A model generated the notes under the pieces. It did not search any database. It was not told the DNA's origin and saw only the letters and a program-made list of their open reading frames with translations. 64,000 nt of DNA from Skeletonema tropicum (taxonomy: Eukaryota > Bacillariophyta > Thalassiosirophyceae > Thalassiosirales > Thalassiosiraceae): positions 3,286,001 through 3,350,000 of the forward strand of contig CM074129.1 of the NCBI GenBank assembly GCA_037178625.1, given 5' to 3'. The position numbers and the translations under genes were made by a program. Below are positions 19,891 through 29,351 of the stretch, piece after piece; the stretch's first letter is position 1, and each line of letters opens with the position of its first letter.

Positions 19891-19979
19891 TGTGACTGAG
19901 TGTGACTAGAAAAACTCCGGGATAATTGTGTAGAGTGTGACTTAGTGTGACTGATTGATTGTGACATTGAGTGTGACTG
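19891..19979 (+). repeat. Cluster of TGTGACT repeats upstream of the methyltransferase gene
   Basis: Five copies of TGTGACT (19891, 19901, 19936, 19946, 19973) and one TGTGACA (19960) lie within 90 bp, most preceded by GAG or TAG. The spacing of 10 bp within pairs places copies on one face of the helix. This could be a regulatory cluster or a decayed simple repeat. It lies 60 bp before the likely ATG at 20039. Confidence 0.5.
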
Positions 19980-20038
19980 CTCTGATCCATTTTTTAGCAA
20001 TGGGCATTGGCATTGGGCAATGGCATAATGATCAAGCA

Positions 20039-21401
20039 ATGATGCAGTCGAGAACAACATTATCGGCTATTATTGTACTCTTTGCCCTTCTGATACCCCT
20101 CCTCAACGGTGAGGATGCGTTCACTTCTTCTCAACGGTTGAAATTGTTACCTCAAACATGTGCTGCCAGTAATAATGACGCGGCCGCCGTCATCAATTTG
20201 TTGGTTCAAAATGGTCAGACGTCAAAGGCACGGCTCATAGCAAACGAGTGTTTGCTCTTGCTCGGCAACACTGTCTACTCACCGCAGTTCTCATCCCTCA
20301 AGAAATGTTGTTCTAGTAGCAGCGATACAATCATCGAGACGTACCAAACATCTAAGAAGAAGTTATACGAAAACGAAGATTATCTTCAAACCATAACTGA
20401 CAATCTAAATAAAGAAGACAGCAATACTACACTCCATTCATTGCAAGTTCCAAACTGTGTGCACTCAGACGTTTCAACAGCCGAAATAGAAGCAAATCCA
20501 TTCGGACCAAAAACTCATGGCTCATCAGTCACAGAAGAATGGAATGCATGCTGTTCCTATTGGCACTGGAGTGATTCGTCTGCATCGAAATGTATCGACA
20601 GTGACTTTTGTTGCGAGATAGTGGAAGGGACAGATCATCACCTAATTCTACCAGCATTGAGAGAACCAAATGTAAAAATTCGTCTGAAGAATAGGACCGA
20701 AGTTATCGAAATTGAACAGGATGGATTGCTGCAACTTTACGATGTGAGTGGGGTATTGTGGCCAGCAGGATATCTTCTTGGATTGTGTCTATCCGATCCA
20801 CTGAAATGCGGAGTGGAAGAAATACTCAATGCTATGAGTAATAGTAGAGCGACCTCATGTGCTTGAACTGGGGACTGGCGTTGGATTCGCTGTTATTGCA
20901 CTCTCCAATACAGCGAGACGTCACGGTATTTCACCATTGGTTCTTGCAACTGACGTTTCGAAGTCTGCTCTTGATCTAACTGTCACTAACGCGTATAGGA
21001 ACGAAGTGAAAGATATGATAGTTGCAATCGAAGCAGACTACAATGATGTAGATTCATTGATGGAACTAAGGAGCACAATTAACTTATCATACGACAAACA
21101 AGAGCAACAAGGCTTTGATATAATCATTGGATCATCTCTGCAATCACTTTTCGATGGAACACAAGATAAGAATGCCCCGCTTTGGTTTACTCTTGACACG
21201 CTCCTATCAAGGAATAATCCAAGCGCTACAGTAATTCTCTCTCACGTTCGAACTGGAAATGAGAGAATTCAAGTACCCGATGAAACTATTCCTTTCGAAC
21301 TTGTGCGCAGGATCCCAGGAGACAAATTCAATATGAAGACGAGAGATGGAAATAAGTCAGACTTTGAGATTGTGGTCTTGAGACGACGTCAAATACAGTA
21401 G
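20039..21401 (+). CDS. Methyltransf_16/METTL21-type methyltransferase with signal peptide, one +1 frame change
   Basis: The second frame opens with LELGTGVGFAVIALSN, SAM motif I of the class I fold, and continues with LATDVSKSALDLTVTNAYRN (motif post I) and FDIIIGSSLQSLFDG (motif IV region). The block that precedes motif I in this family, DVSGVLWPAGYLLGLCLSDP, is found in the previous frame, about 20 residues upstream as expected. The two frames join by a +1 step at 20837-20848 (AGT, AGT or AGA codons). The only intron-like GT..AG at that point is 10 nt long. Residues from the ATG at 20039 form a signal peptide (LSAIIVLFALLIPLL) ending GEDAFTSS, a possible plastid motif. Joined length is 453 aa. 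The substrate, protein lysine or a small molecule, is unknown. Confidence 0.7.
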
Positions 21402-21424
21402 CAGCTGTTGGATAGATCAGAGCG

Positions 21425-23096
21425 CTACTGAGATGCTTCGCTCTTGATCGTTTCATACTCTTCTACCATCCACTGCAGAAACTCATCAGCGTCAGGAACA
21501 ACACGAGCATCTGCATCAACACTCATGATGATTCTACCATTATACGAAGTGACAACGATTCCAATCGGAATCCCTGTTGGTAGAGGTAGAAATGCACAAA
21601 TCATCTCTACAGGATTCCCAGCCCAATGAATTGTCTCAGGGAATCCGTGCACGTTACTGATGGTAGCGACTGAGTGGCAATTAGCCTTGACCAGTGCATA
21701 TTGGGCGACGCGTTTTGGTAGATATTTACTGATGAAACTCGTGACGAGGTAGGATATCTGAGGAGCTGTAGTGCGTTTCATGAGTTGTAAAGCTTTGCTG
21801 ATGGTTCGCAAACGTTTAATAGACGAACCTGCCTTGGACTTTGAAAGGAGTTGTCACTGCAAATGCACCGATTTTATTGCCGATCGATTCGCCAGGTAGG
21901 ATGATTCCGCCCCTTAAATGGGTAGTGACGATCAAGTTTACAGAAGTGGGGCTCTTCCGTTTATTGTCGACACGGTTGCTGCTTTTGCTAATGCTTTCAT
22001 ATTGTCGTTCAATGGCCGAAGTCAAACAAGCTACGAAGAGATCGTTCAATTTGGCACCCTTCTTAATTGACTTTGTTACCCGTTTTGCATCCTCCACTGA
22101 CGCAAGATACTTCCATGAGACTGAGCGTTCGGCACATGGTTCTCTCTTCATGAATTCTTCGAATGGATTTGACGAGAAAATCATATTCCAAGCTTGAAGA
22201 GTCAAGGCAATGATTGATCCAAAGATATAGTATGTTATTGAGCCAATGACGAAAAACAAAGCTCTTCTCATGAAACTCATTCTCAAGATGCGCTGTTTGT
22301 GCGTTTCGACGGCATAAAGTATCTTGTCGCGCAACTCCTTGGATTCGTTTGATAGATCTGCAACGGCGGCACTCAAAGATACTCCATCGCAGAGGCAATG
22401 GTGGTTTCGAAACAGAGCTAGTGTCTCAGAGTTATGGCCCTTGGATTTCAGTTCTTCAGAGTGCAAGATGGCCCCACTGTCACCCAAGTTTCCACGAGAC
22501 AGCTCAACTTGCCAGAGCTTGTCATGAACATCAATCGGGTTAGTGAGAAATTCGACTATTCGATCTTTAGTTTCTTGGACATCGTCAGGATGTGGAGGTT
22601 CACTAGCATAGTCTTGGAATGAGTAATCAAGTTTCTCATAGTATCCATCAGCAGTTTTGCTAACACAGCAGCCAAACCGCTCATGCCTCTTCTCGTTCAT
22701 AATTCTTGACTCCCAGAGTCTTTCAAAGTCTGAGATTCCCATTGGCTGATGACCAATTTTGTTGGAGAGCGCAATGAAGAATGTAATGATAGACTGATTT
22801 CTCTCAGTTTGAGATGCTAGAGCAAACTTGCCAACTGGAGTCATTTGTTTTCGGAGCACTTTTGTGTTTTGTGCTCGTTGAGCTGATGATTTCTTGAGAG
22901 GCCACTGCCATAACGATGTAGCATGGCGAAGAATAAACACAGTGAGAAAGAAGATTCCTAACACTATGGGGACTGAGACTGAGATGGAGCTATCCTCTTT
23001 CATTCCAATCCAATCGATACGATCAGAGAATACATAGTCCTCTGCCAATCCTAACCAAGACATTTTTGTTTCTTTAATACGATCAGTATACGACAT
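21425..23096 (-). CDS. Wax ester synthase/diacylglycerol acyltransferase (WS/DGAT), one +1 frame change
   Basis: WS/DGAT enzymes join fatty acyl-CoA to alcohols or diacylglycerol. The catalytic HHxxxDG motif is present as NHHCLCDGVS near residue 230. An N-terminal membrane segment (VPIVLGIFFLTVFILRHA) and a second one (RRALFFVIGSITYYIFGSII) suggest an ER location. The C-terminal WSD domain (HSVATISNVHGFP and GIPIGIVVTSYNGRI) lies in the next frame. Between them VTTPFKVQG joins SSIKRLRTISKAL by a +1 step at the AGG codon 21830-21828; without it the protein would lose the whole C-terminal domain. Joined length is 556 aa. It converges on the methyltransferase gene with only 23 bp between stop codons. 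Confidence 0.82.
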
Positions 23097-23323
23097 GATC
23101 TCTCAAAGGTTCTGCTTATGACCTGATAAACAAACAGGCTACTTCGGCGGCGTTCTCCTGTCAAATTGGAGTTCTCATCTCATAGATCCCATCAATCTTC
23201 GCTATCAATCGCCTAATATCTTTCGTTCTCAGGAACGAAACGAACCGACGATGCCGATGATAGATACCTATGACGATCGATGGTAAAATGACGAATAAGT
23301 AGCTGTTAACTGATTACAAAATA

Positions 23324-24649
23324 ATGTGGCAGTCAATTGCATCAGAATCGCGAAGTGTAGCTGCAATTGAAATGAGCTTGAACGATTATAAATACGTGGG
23401 ACTTGTTGGGTGCTACACAACGGAAGGCCAAGCCGATCCTTTCGAAGCTTCGCATGGAGGTGTGCCCCATGACAGGACAGTAATTGGGGAGGGAGTAATC
23501 GCCATCGGTGTAGATTACAATGGAAGACTATCCTATCTAAATGACGGAATACCAATTATCACAGCAAAAGAATTAGAGAATCCATCATATCTGACAATTT
23601 TGGATGATGTAGAAACTGAGGAAGGGGGCGTAGGCGTTTGCGTGGTCTCCGAGTTGGATGAGGGGAAGTGGCAGCCGTTTAAGTTAAGTGCATTCAACGC
23701 AACAATTCGCGCAAAACCAGCAGCAGCGCCAATGAAAAGTGGGGGAGAATATCCCTGTCATATTACTAGTGCAAGAGTTATCGGATTCGATGGTGAAAGT
23801 AAAGCAACGTCTTTACTTTTTATCTGCAATTATGGTGAAGATGAAGGGGTGTTGTCAATTTTTTCTTCCCATGATTTTGAGTCAGCATTCAAGCCTGAAG
23901 CAAAGTTCATGTTTGGAGATGGATCCAAGGCAGATCTCAATAGGCAACAATGCTCACACGCTCACTCTACATCGATAGCATCCACATGTGATCCGTATTC
24001 GCCTGTAGATATTTGTGTTGCTGATTTAGGAAGTGACGCGATTGTTCAATTCTCAATAAAATCTGGACGTGTTAGAGAGACTGGAAGACTTGCTGCTCCA
24101 CAGGGCTCAGGACCACGATCTCTCATGTTCAATCCGAAGCACAACCATCTTGCAATTGTGAGTTTGGAGATGACTGGAGAACTTTGGTTGATTCGGAAAA
24201 GAAGTCATGATGGTTGTCTCGAAGGGCTCGTAAGAGTTTCAATACTACCCAGCGAATGGCCTTCACCTGATATGACAGAATCACAATTCAACCTGGGACG
24301 CTGGGCTAGTGATGCTCTCTGGAGTGAAGATGGAAAGTATGTATATGCGGCAGCGAGATTGCATGATAGTGTGTCAGTATTTCAACTCAAGTATAGAGCT
24401 GACAAATACCGCGATGATGCTGTCGTCGCAGAGGGTTTGGAGCTGGTTCAAAGAATATCTACACAAGGTCGAACACCACGCTGCCTCTGCATGTCGGATT
24501 GTGGGCAGTTCCTTCTCGTTGCGCACCAACATTCGCATGACGTTACTTCCTTTGAGAGGAACGAGGCTGATGGGAAATTATCGTTGGTTGACAGAATAAC
24601 ATTGCCAAACGCGGCATGCGTCAAGTTGATTCGCTCGGATAAGCTGTAG
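23324..24649 (+). CDS. Lactonase-family seven-bladed beta-propeller protein
   Basis: This 441-codon intact frame has the blade pattern of the lactonase/3-carboxymuconate cyclase family that includes bacterial 6-phosphogluconolactonase: GEGVIAIGVDYNGRLSYLN, PSYLTILDD, HITSARV, ICVADLGSDAIVQFSI, GSGPRSLMFNPKHNHLAIV, ALWSEDGKYVYAAARLHDSV and GRTPRCLCMSDCGQFLLVAHQ. The His-rich segment CSHAHSTS corresponds to the conserved His region before the 'DLG.D' blade. A second ATG at 23372 (MSLNDYKYVGLVGCYT) is an equally good start because the first blade begins there. No signal peptide is seen, so a cytosolic enzyme is likely. The substrate is unknown. Confidence 0.75.
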   Translation: MWQSIASESRSVAAIEMSLNDYKYVGLVGCYTTEGQADPFEASHGGVPHDRTVIGEGVIAIGVDYNGRLSYLNDGIPIITAKELENPSYLTILDDVETEEGGVGVCVVSELDEGKWQPFKLSAFNATIRAKPAAAPMKSGGEYPCHITSARVIGFDGESKATSLLFICNYGEDEGVLSIFSSHDFESAFKPEAKFMFGDGSKADLNRQQCSHAHSTSIASTCDPYSPVDICVADLGSDAIVQFSIKSGRVRETGRLAAPQGSGPRSLMFNPKHNHLAIVSLEMTGELWLIRKRSHDGCLEGLVRVSILPSEWPSPDMTESQFNLGRWASDALWSEDGKYVYAAARLHDSVSVFQLKYRADKYRDDAVVAEGLELVQRISTQGRTPRCLCMSDCGQFLLVAHQHSHDVTSFERNEADGKLSLVDRITLPNAACVKLIRSDKL

Positions 24650-24698
24650 GTATTAATCAATTTTTATCGTTTTGGAAGCGTTGATAATAGAAAATCAT

Positions 24699-27039
24699 TT
24701 ATCGAATGTAGTCTCCATGAATGCTAGACGTTGCAGCAGGATTCCTCGCAAGTCGATCAGGAATGGCACTTCCAGTGCTTTTCAGGTATTGCGTCAAAGG
24801 AGCCATGATGCCTTCATCTTCATCAGTAATGAAACTAGTTGCCAACCCTTCCTTGCCTGCACGCCCAGTACGCCCAATGCGATGGCAATAATTATCAATA
24901 GACCGAGTTGGCAAATCAAAGTTAATGACCTGTTGCACATCAGGTATATCTAATCCACGTCCAGCTAAAGACAAGAGAACAGAAGAACATAAAAGTTAGC
25001 AAGTGAAAGGATGGAGTCGATAAGAGAAGAAACAAGAGCCTTGCTCACGTACCGACATCTGTTGCGACCATCACCACACCTCCTTGACGAAAGATGGCAA
25101 GATTTTTTTCACGCTCTTCTTGAGTCTTTCCTCCATGAAGGACAACACAACGTCTACCAGAACTTTCGACCATACGCCCGACTCCCTCGGAGTGTTTCTT
25201 TTCGTTGACAAACACAATGATCTTTTCATTGGGTCGAGAACGCCGCAATATGTCTTTGAGAGTACCCTCCTTTTGTTTCGGGGAGGAGAGGTAAAGAATA
25301 CGCTGGGTGATACGAGCGTTTTTGCCACTGTCTTGGTCACCAACAGAGACTACCACAGGATGCCGTAAGTAACGTTTGGCTATCCGCTCGACCTCAGAAG
25401 GCATCGTGGCTGAAAACATTGCCGTCAAACGATGACTCATCGTAACACCTTTGCCCAAAGCTTCCAAATCACGCCTCTCTTGTTCATATGCCTCTTCTTC
25501 ATTCTCACTCTTCAACTTTCCGCCCATGGCATCCAAAATCTGTTCGATCTGAGGAGCAAATCCCAAATCAATCATTCTGTCTGCTTCGTCGAGAACAATA
25601 TAAGAACACTGGTTCAGAACCAAGTAAGCCATTTCCACACAATCATTTATTCGCCCAGGTGTACCCACGACGATGTGTACACCATTTCTCAGTTTGGTTG
25701 CTTGTTCTGTGATGCTTTGGCCACCAACTACAGCCAAACTGGTAACATTTCTCTGACCACTGAGTAACTTGCCAAATTCAACACTGATTTGGATTGCCAA
25801 TTCACGCGTAGGGGCCATTACTAATGCTAATGGACCATCATCAGCCACTGAATCCAATATTGATTGTGGAAAGCAAAGCACATGATGACATAGCGGGATT
25901 CCAAACGCGGCTGTCTTTCCGGATCCCGTCTCGGCAATACCGATCAAATCCCTACGCTGCATTCCGATAGGAATCGCAATCCTCTGGATTGGTGAGGGCT
26001 CTTTGTACCGAAGATTGTTTTCAATTGCATCAATTATACTTGGATGAATTGGCGGAACACCAATTGGATTTTCTCTAAACGACCGCAGCGGAGGCGGAGA
26101 CTTGCCTCCCTTGGTAGAAATATTGTAATTCTCACGAAAGATCCTCCAATCCCTCGCCGTCATCTTTTTGAGGGGTTTGGTTGCAACAGTATGTACGTTT
26201 GCGACAGTATCATAATTGGAAGATGATTTCTTTCCAAATCGGATCCCCCCATCAAAATCCTGCTGAGTGCCGTTGGTTCCTCTTCGGTTGTAGCGTTGGC
26301 CATTCTTTGAAAACGATGACATTGAATTTGAATACAAAGGATCATCATCGTCATAGGTATCTTCTCCAGCGTCCCACTCGAATTTGAATGTGGTCTTTTT
26401 TGTTCTGCGTTTCTTTCGCTCTTGTGATAACTTTTGTCGAGCAGATAGTTCTGATTGATTGGATCTTCCTGCGTGACTTGATGCAGAAGCTGATGGTTCG
26501 ATAGGAGCGGATTTTCCCAGATATGCCTTCTTGATTTGTGCTAATTGAGTGGCTGTCAAATGAGATTCTTCATTGTCTCTGCTGTGAAAATTCTGTGCTG
26601 CTTCTCCATTGCTTTTGGAAGGTGGTAGAGACAACGAAGTGTCACGCGAAGTAGAAGCATCAGATAGCTGATTTGACATCTGTGCCGCACCTCGCTTCTT
26701 TTTGCTAACAAACATTAAACCACTGCCTCCACCGCCACTGATACCAATAGCAGCTGAAGAACTACTTGCCGATCTTTGTCGTTCCACAGCTCGTTCGTGC
26801 TCCCGTTGTCTCCGACGTTGTTCCTCCGCCTCACGTAACAAGCGCTCCTCATCATCCTCTTCTCCATTTGTATTTTTTGATGCTGCAACTGCAGCTGCCT
26901 GCTCACGAAGACGACGCCTTTCTTCAGCTCGCTTTTCGGCACGCTGTGCCGCTGCTGCGGCTGCCAGGGCCTCAGCACGCTCTGCCTCGGTTAGGTTGGC
27001 TAATAGTGCTGGATCGATCAAGGGGGCTTCGTCGGCCAT
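24699..27039 (-). CDS. PRP28: PRP28/DDX23 DEAD-box spliceosomal RNA helicase
   Basis: There are two exons (27039-25053 and 24964-24699) with an 88-bp intron (GTACGT..TTTAG) in the middle of motif V, encoding 750 aa. The helicase motifs are complete: [62 protein letters not shown] and [10 protein letters not shown]. The lead-in [20 protein letters not shown] with a following P-rich 'PL.S..E' segment is specific to PRP28, the U5 snRNP helicase that swaps U1 for U6 at the 5' splice site. The N-terminal 300 residues are charged, with Arg/Glu/Ala coiled coil. The upstream in-frame GTG at 27051 is ignored in favour of the ATG at 27039. Confidence 0.92.
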
Positions 27040-27188
27040 GGTCGTTATCACGATTTTGGGGAAAGATGAAAGATGTTACTTATTGACACACGTGCAGGTT
27101 AAGTGACAATCTCCCGACACGCCCTCTGTCATAAATTCCATGTGCAGATCAATATCGCAGAAGATAGATCGCATAACAATATGTAGCA

Positions 27189-28664
27189 TTATACTGGCTC
27201 TACTTTAGTATCCGCCTTCACGATTGAGGAGAATAGAACACTGGTGGGTGACGATGCGGAAGACTTCCTTTGTCCTGATGTCCTTTCCTTTTTCTTGCCC
27301 TTTCTATTATCACCACCAATTCCTCCTTTACTTAGACCAATGCTAAACGATACTTGACTTGAATCAATGTTGAACTTTGCAAAAGTGTCTTTGGCTTCAT
27401 CATTACCAGCACTTGGCTTCAGATCCTCGTTATCTTCATAATGAGACAGTGATACGAATGCTTTGCACTCCTCCCATTCATTCGTGTACCATGTGTAGTT
27501 GCTGTTAGCTGATTCCATGAAGCGATCAAGCCAGCCTTCACCCTTTTCCACCTCCTTCTTCAGAGCAGTTTGCAAGCTGCTTGGACTTGGAGAAACTTTA
27601 TTACCATTGCACAAATAACCAAATAATACGCGGCCCTCACCGAGGCAATTCATACAGCCGTTGCCTTTACAAAATGGGCATGGCTTCAAAGAGAAACCTC
27701 GTAATTTCCCCTTGTGGCAGGTGTTACAATTGATCTTGTTCTTCCTGTCTCCTTTGCATTTGAAGCATGGGATCTGGAACACCCCTTCCTTAGCACCTCT
27801 GCCAAAGCAGGCTGTACACTCCACTGCTTTCCCCTCCCCATGGAGTGATGTGAGTGTTCCCGTACCTTTGCAATTGTGACATCTTGTCCATTTGCCTTGG
27901 ACTGATCCTTGCCCTTTACACGTGATGCAATCATTCCCACCTTCTCCATTGCATGTATAGCAGATAGATCTAGCTAGCATTTCCTTTTTCATCTGTTCCA
28001 TTTGCTCTGTAGCCTTTTCTTTCTCCGCCGCCAATATATCTTCAAACTTTTGCTTCTCATTCTTCAATGTTTTGACTGCCTTCTTCTTCTCCCTTTCATA
28101 CAAATCTAGTTTGTCTCGTAGGTCACCATTTTCATCATGTGCCTTGTTCAGACTTCTCTGCAGTCCATCATTCTCGGACTTGTAGTAATTTACTCTTTTG
28201 TTCAACTGTTTGCATTGTGCCTCTGATTGTTTATGTTTGCCTTCCAACTGTTTCAACTTCATTCCCAATGACTTCGAATGTGCCCTAGCAAGGTTTAGAG
28301 CTTTATTTGAATCATTCAGTTGATAACGTAATTCTTGATTCTGTGATTTTGAGTTCCTTAGCTCTTGTTCCAATTGACTAATCCGTGCTTCATAATATTC
28401 ATAATCATCGTCATCATATTGACTATAACGATTGGTAGTTCTACCACCGCCTATGCGAATCTCTCGATCATACTTCCTACGTTTGTTATCATCTGAAAGT
28501 ATTGCCCATGCAGCATTGACAATCTTCATTAAATTTGCTCCATTGGGATTTTTATCAGGGTGTAGACCTAGAGACATTTTCCTGTACGCAGTTCGAATCG
28601 CGGCAGTGGTAGCATTCTGTTCCACGCCAAGTAATTGGTAGTGATTAAGATCGACAGACCCCAT
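27189..28664 (-). CDS. DnaJ-like protein with coiled coil and CxxCxGxG zinc-finger region
   Basis: This intact 491-aa frame starts with a J-domain (HYQLLGVEQNATTAAIRTAY, then LHPDKNPNGA with the HPD triad) that stimulates Hsp70 ATPase. A long charged coiled coil follows (about residues 90-235). Then comes a cysteine-rich region with repeated CxxCxGxG-type motifs (CYTCNGEG, CITCKGQG, CHNCKGTG, CTACFGRG, CFKCKGDR, CPFCKGNG, CMNCLGEG). The usual DnaJ C-terminal beta domains are not evident, so it is not a canonical type I DnaJ. The coiled coil between the J and zinc regions is unusual. It is head-to-tail with PRP28, 150 bp upstream of it. Confidence 0.8.
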   Translation of the reverse strand: MGSVDLNHYQLLGVEQNATTAAIRTAYRKMSLGLHPDKNPNGANLMKIVNAAWAILSDDNKRRKYDREIRIGGGRTTNRYSQYDDDDYEYYEARISQLEQELRNSKSQNQELRYQLNDSNKALNLARAHSKSLGMKLKQLEGKHKQSEAQCKQLNKRVNYYKSENDGLQRSLNKAHDENGDLRDKLDLYEREKKKAVKTLKNEKQKFEDILAAEKEKATEQMEQMKKEMLARSICYTCNGEGGNDCITCKGQGSVQGKWTRCHNCKGTGTLTSLHGEGKAVECTACFGRGAKEGVFQIPCFKCKGDRKNKINCNTCHKGKLRGFSLKPCPFCKGNGCMNCLGEGRVLFGYLCNGNKVSPSPSSLQTALKKEVEKGEGWLDRFMESANSNYTWYTNEWEECKAFVSLSHYEDNEDLKPSAGNDEAKDTFAKFNIDSSQVSFSIGLSKGGIGGDNRKGKKKERTSGQRKSSASSPTSVLFSSIVKADTKVEPV

Positions 28665-28980
28665 GTTTTGTTAGGTATCTTGACTGATGTACAACCACCA
28701 ACCTACTCTATCCATCTAAATAATTGTGAGCGCACTAGTTACTGTATTTATGAGGGTCATGCACCTACGAAGTTTGCCTTGATGCGCAGATGCTGCACAT
28801 CAACTAATAACGTCTGCGTTGTCTTATGGTGGAGAAGTAACCGCTCAGAGAGGCATGTAGTATTGATCAATCATGCTTGCCATACTTAGTATGCTCTTAG
28901 CACGGACAGAACTCTTAGTATGCCATACGAGGCCATAATAATTTACGCCATACATACGACATACGACAGAGTGAGGAGAG

Positions 28981-29082
28981 TGATCAATTCGAGCTTCAGC
29001 AATGACGGGAAACGACGAGGCAAGCGAAACTCAATTATAGGGATCTCAAAGTCGTAACGCTACTAGTACTTAAGGAAATTTG
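28981..29082 (+). repeat. Copy 2 of a dispersed repeat
   Basis: It matches 12913-13032 inside the hAT-like foldback element, with shared blocks TGATCAATTCGAGCTT, AATGACGGGA, ACTCAATTATA and ATCTCAAAGTCGTAACG. The orientation is the same. No terminal repeat is recognised here, so it is probably a fragment of a related element. Confidence 0.65.
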
Positions 29083-29249
29083 TGGTGTTCGGTTAACAAC
29101 AGTGAATAGAAATCTCACGTTTCACGTTAAGTAAGTACTCACGTCCCTATGAAAAATTTTGATATCACGCGAGGTGTGATGTGATGGAACGTGACCCAGG
29201 CTCTATATTTTATACACGATAATATTGTATTGTACAGGCAAAATGGAAA

Positions 29250-29290
29250 ATGGATCACTACGATGAAATCTAAGACTTCGGCGCAGGAAC
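29250..29290 (+). pseudogene. Fragment of the CDK7 5' coding end
   Basis: 36 of 41 bases match the first 41 bases of the CDK7 gene (34718 onward), including the ATG and the codons for MDHYDEI. One difference creates a TAA at codon 8, so the copy cannot be translated further. Similarity ends after GCAGGAAC and is weak upstream. It lies 60 bp before the ATG of the glycosyltransferase gene, in the same orientation as the parent, about 5.4 kb away. Confidence 0.7.
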
Positions 29291-29351
29291 CCCCTCTTGT
29301 TAGAAACCAGTGTGTATCGTACAAAATATCCTAGTTTGAAAGGTATCAAAG

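Larger units (their letters stand above)
28665..29351. other. Intergenic region with a dispersed repeat and a CDK7 fragment
   Basis: 687 bp lie between the divergent DnaJ and glycosyltransferase genes. It holds several CATAC/TACGAC short repeats (about 28880-28970), a copy of the dispersed repeat also seen in the hAT-like element (28981-29082), and a 41-bp fragment matching the start of the CDK7 gene (29250-29290). No intact gene is seen. Confidence 0.6.

Noticed and set aside
20837..20846. 10-nt GT..AG micro-intron in the methyltransferase gene
   Set aside because: Too short to be spliced; a one-base step explains the join equally well.
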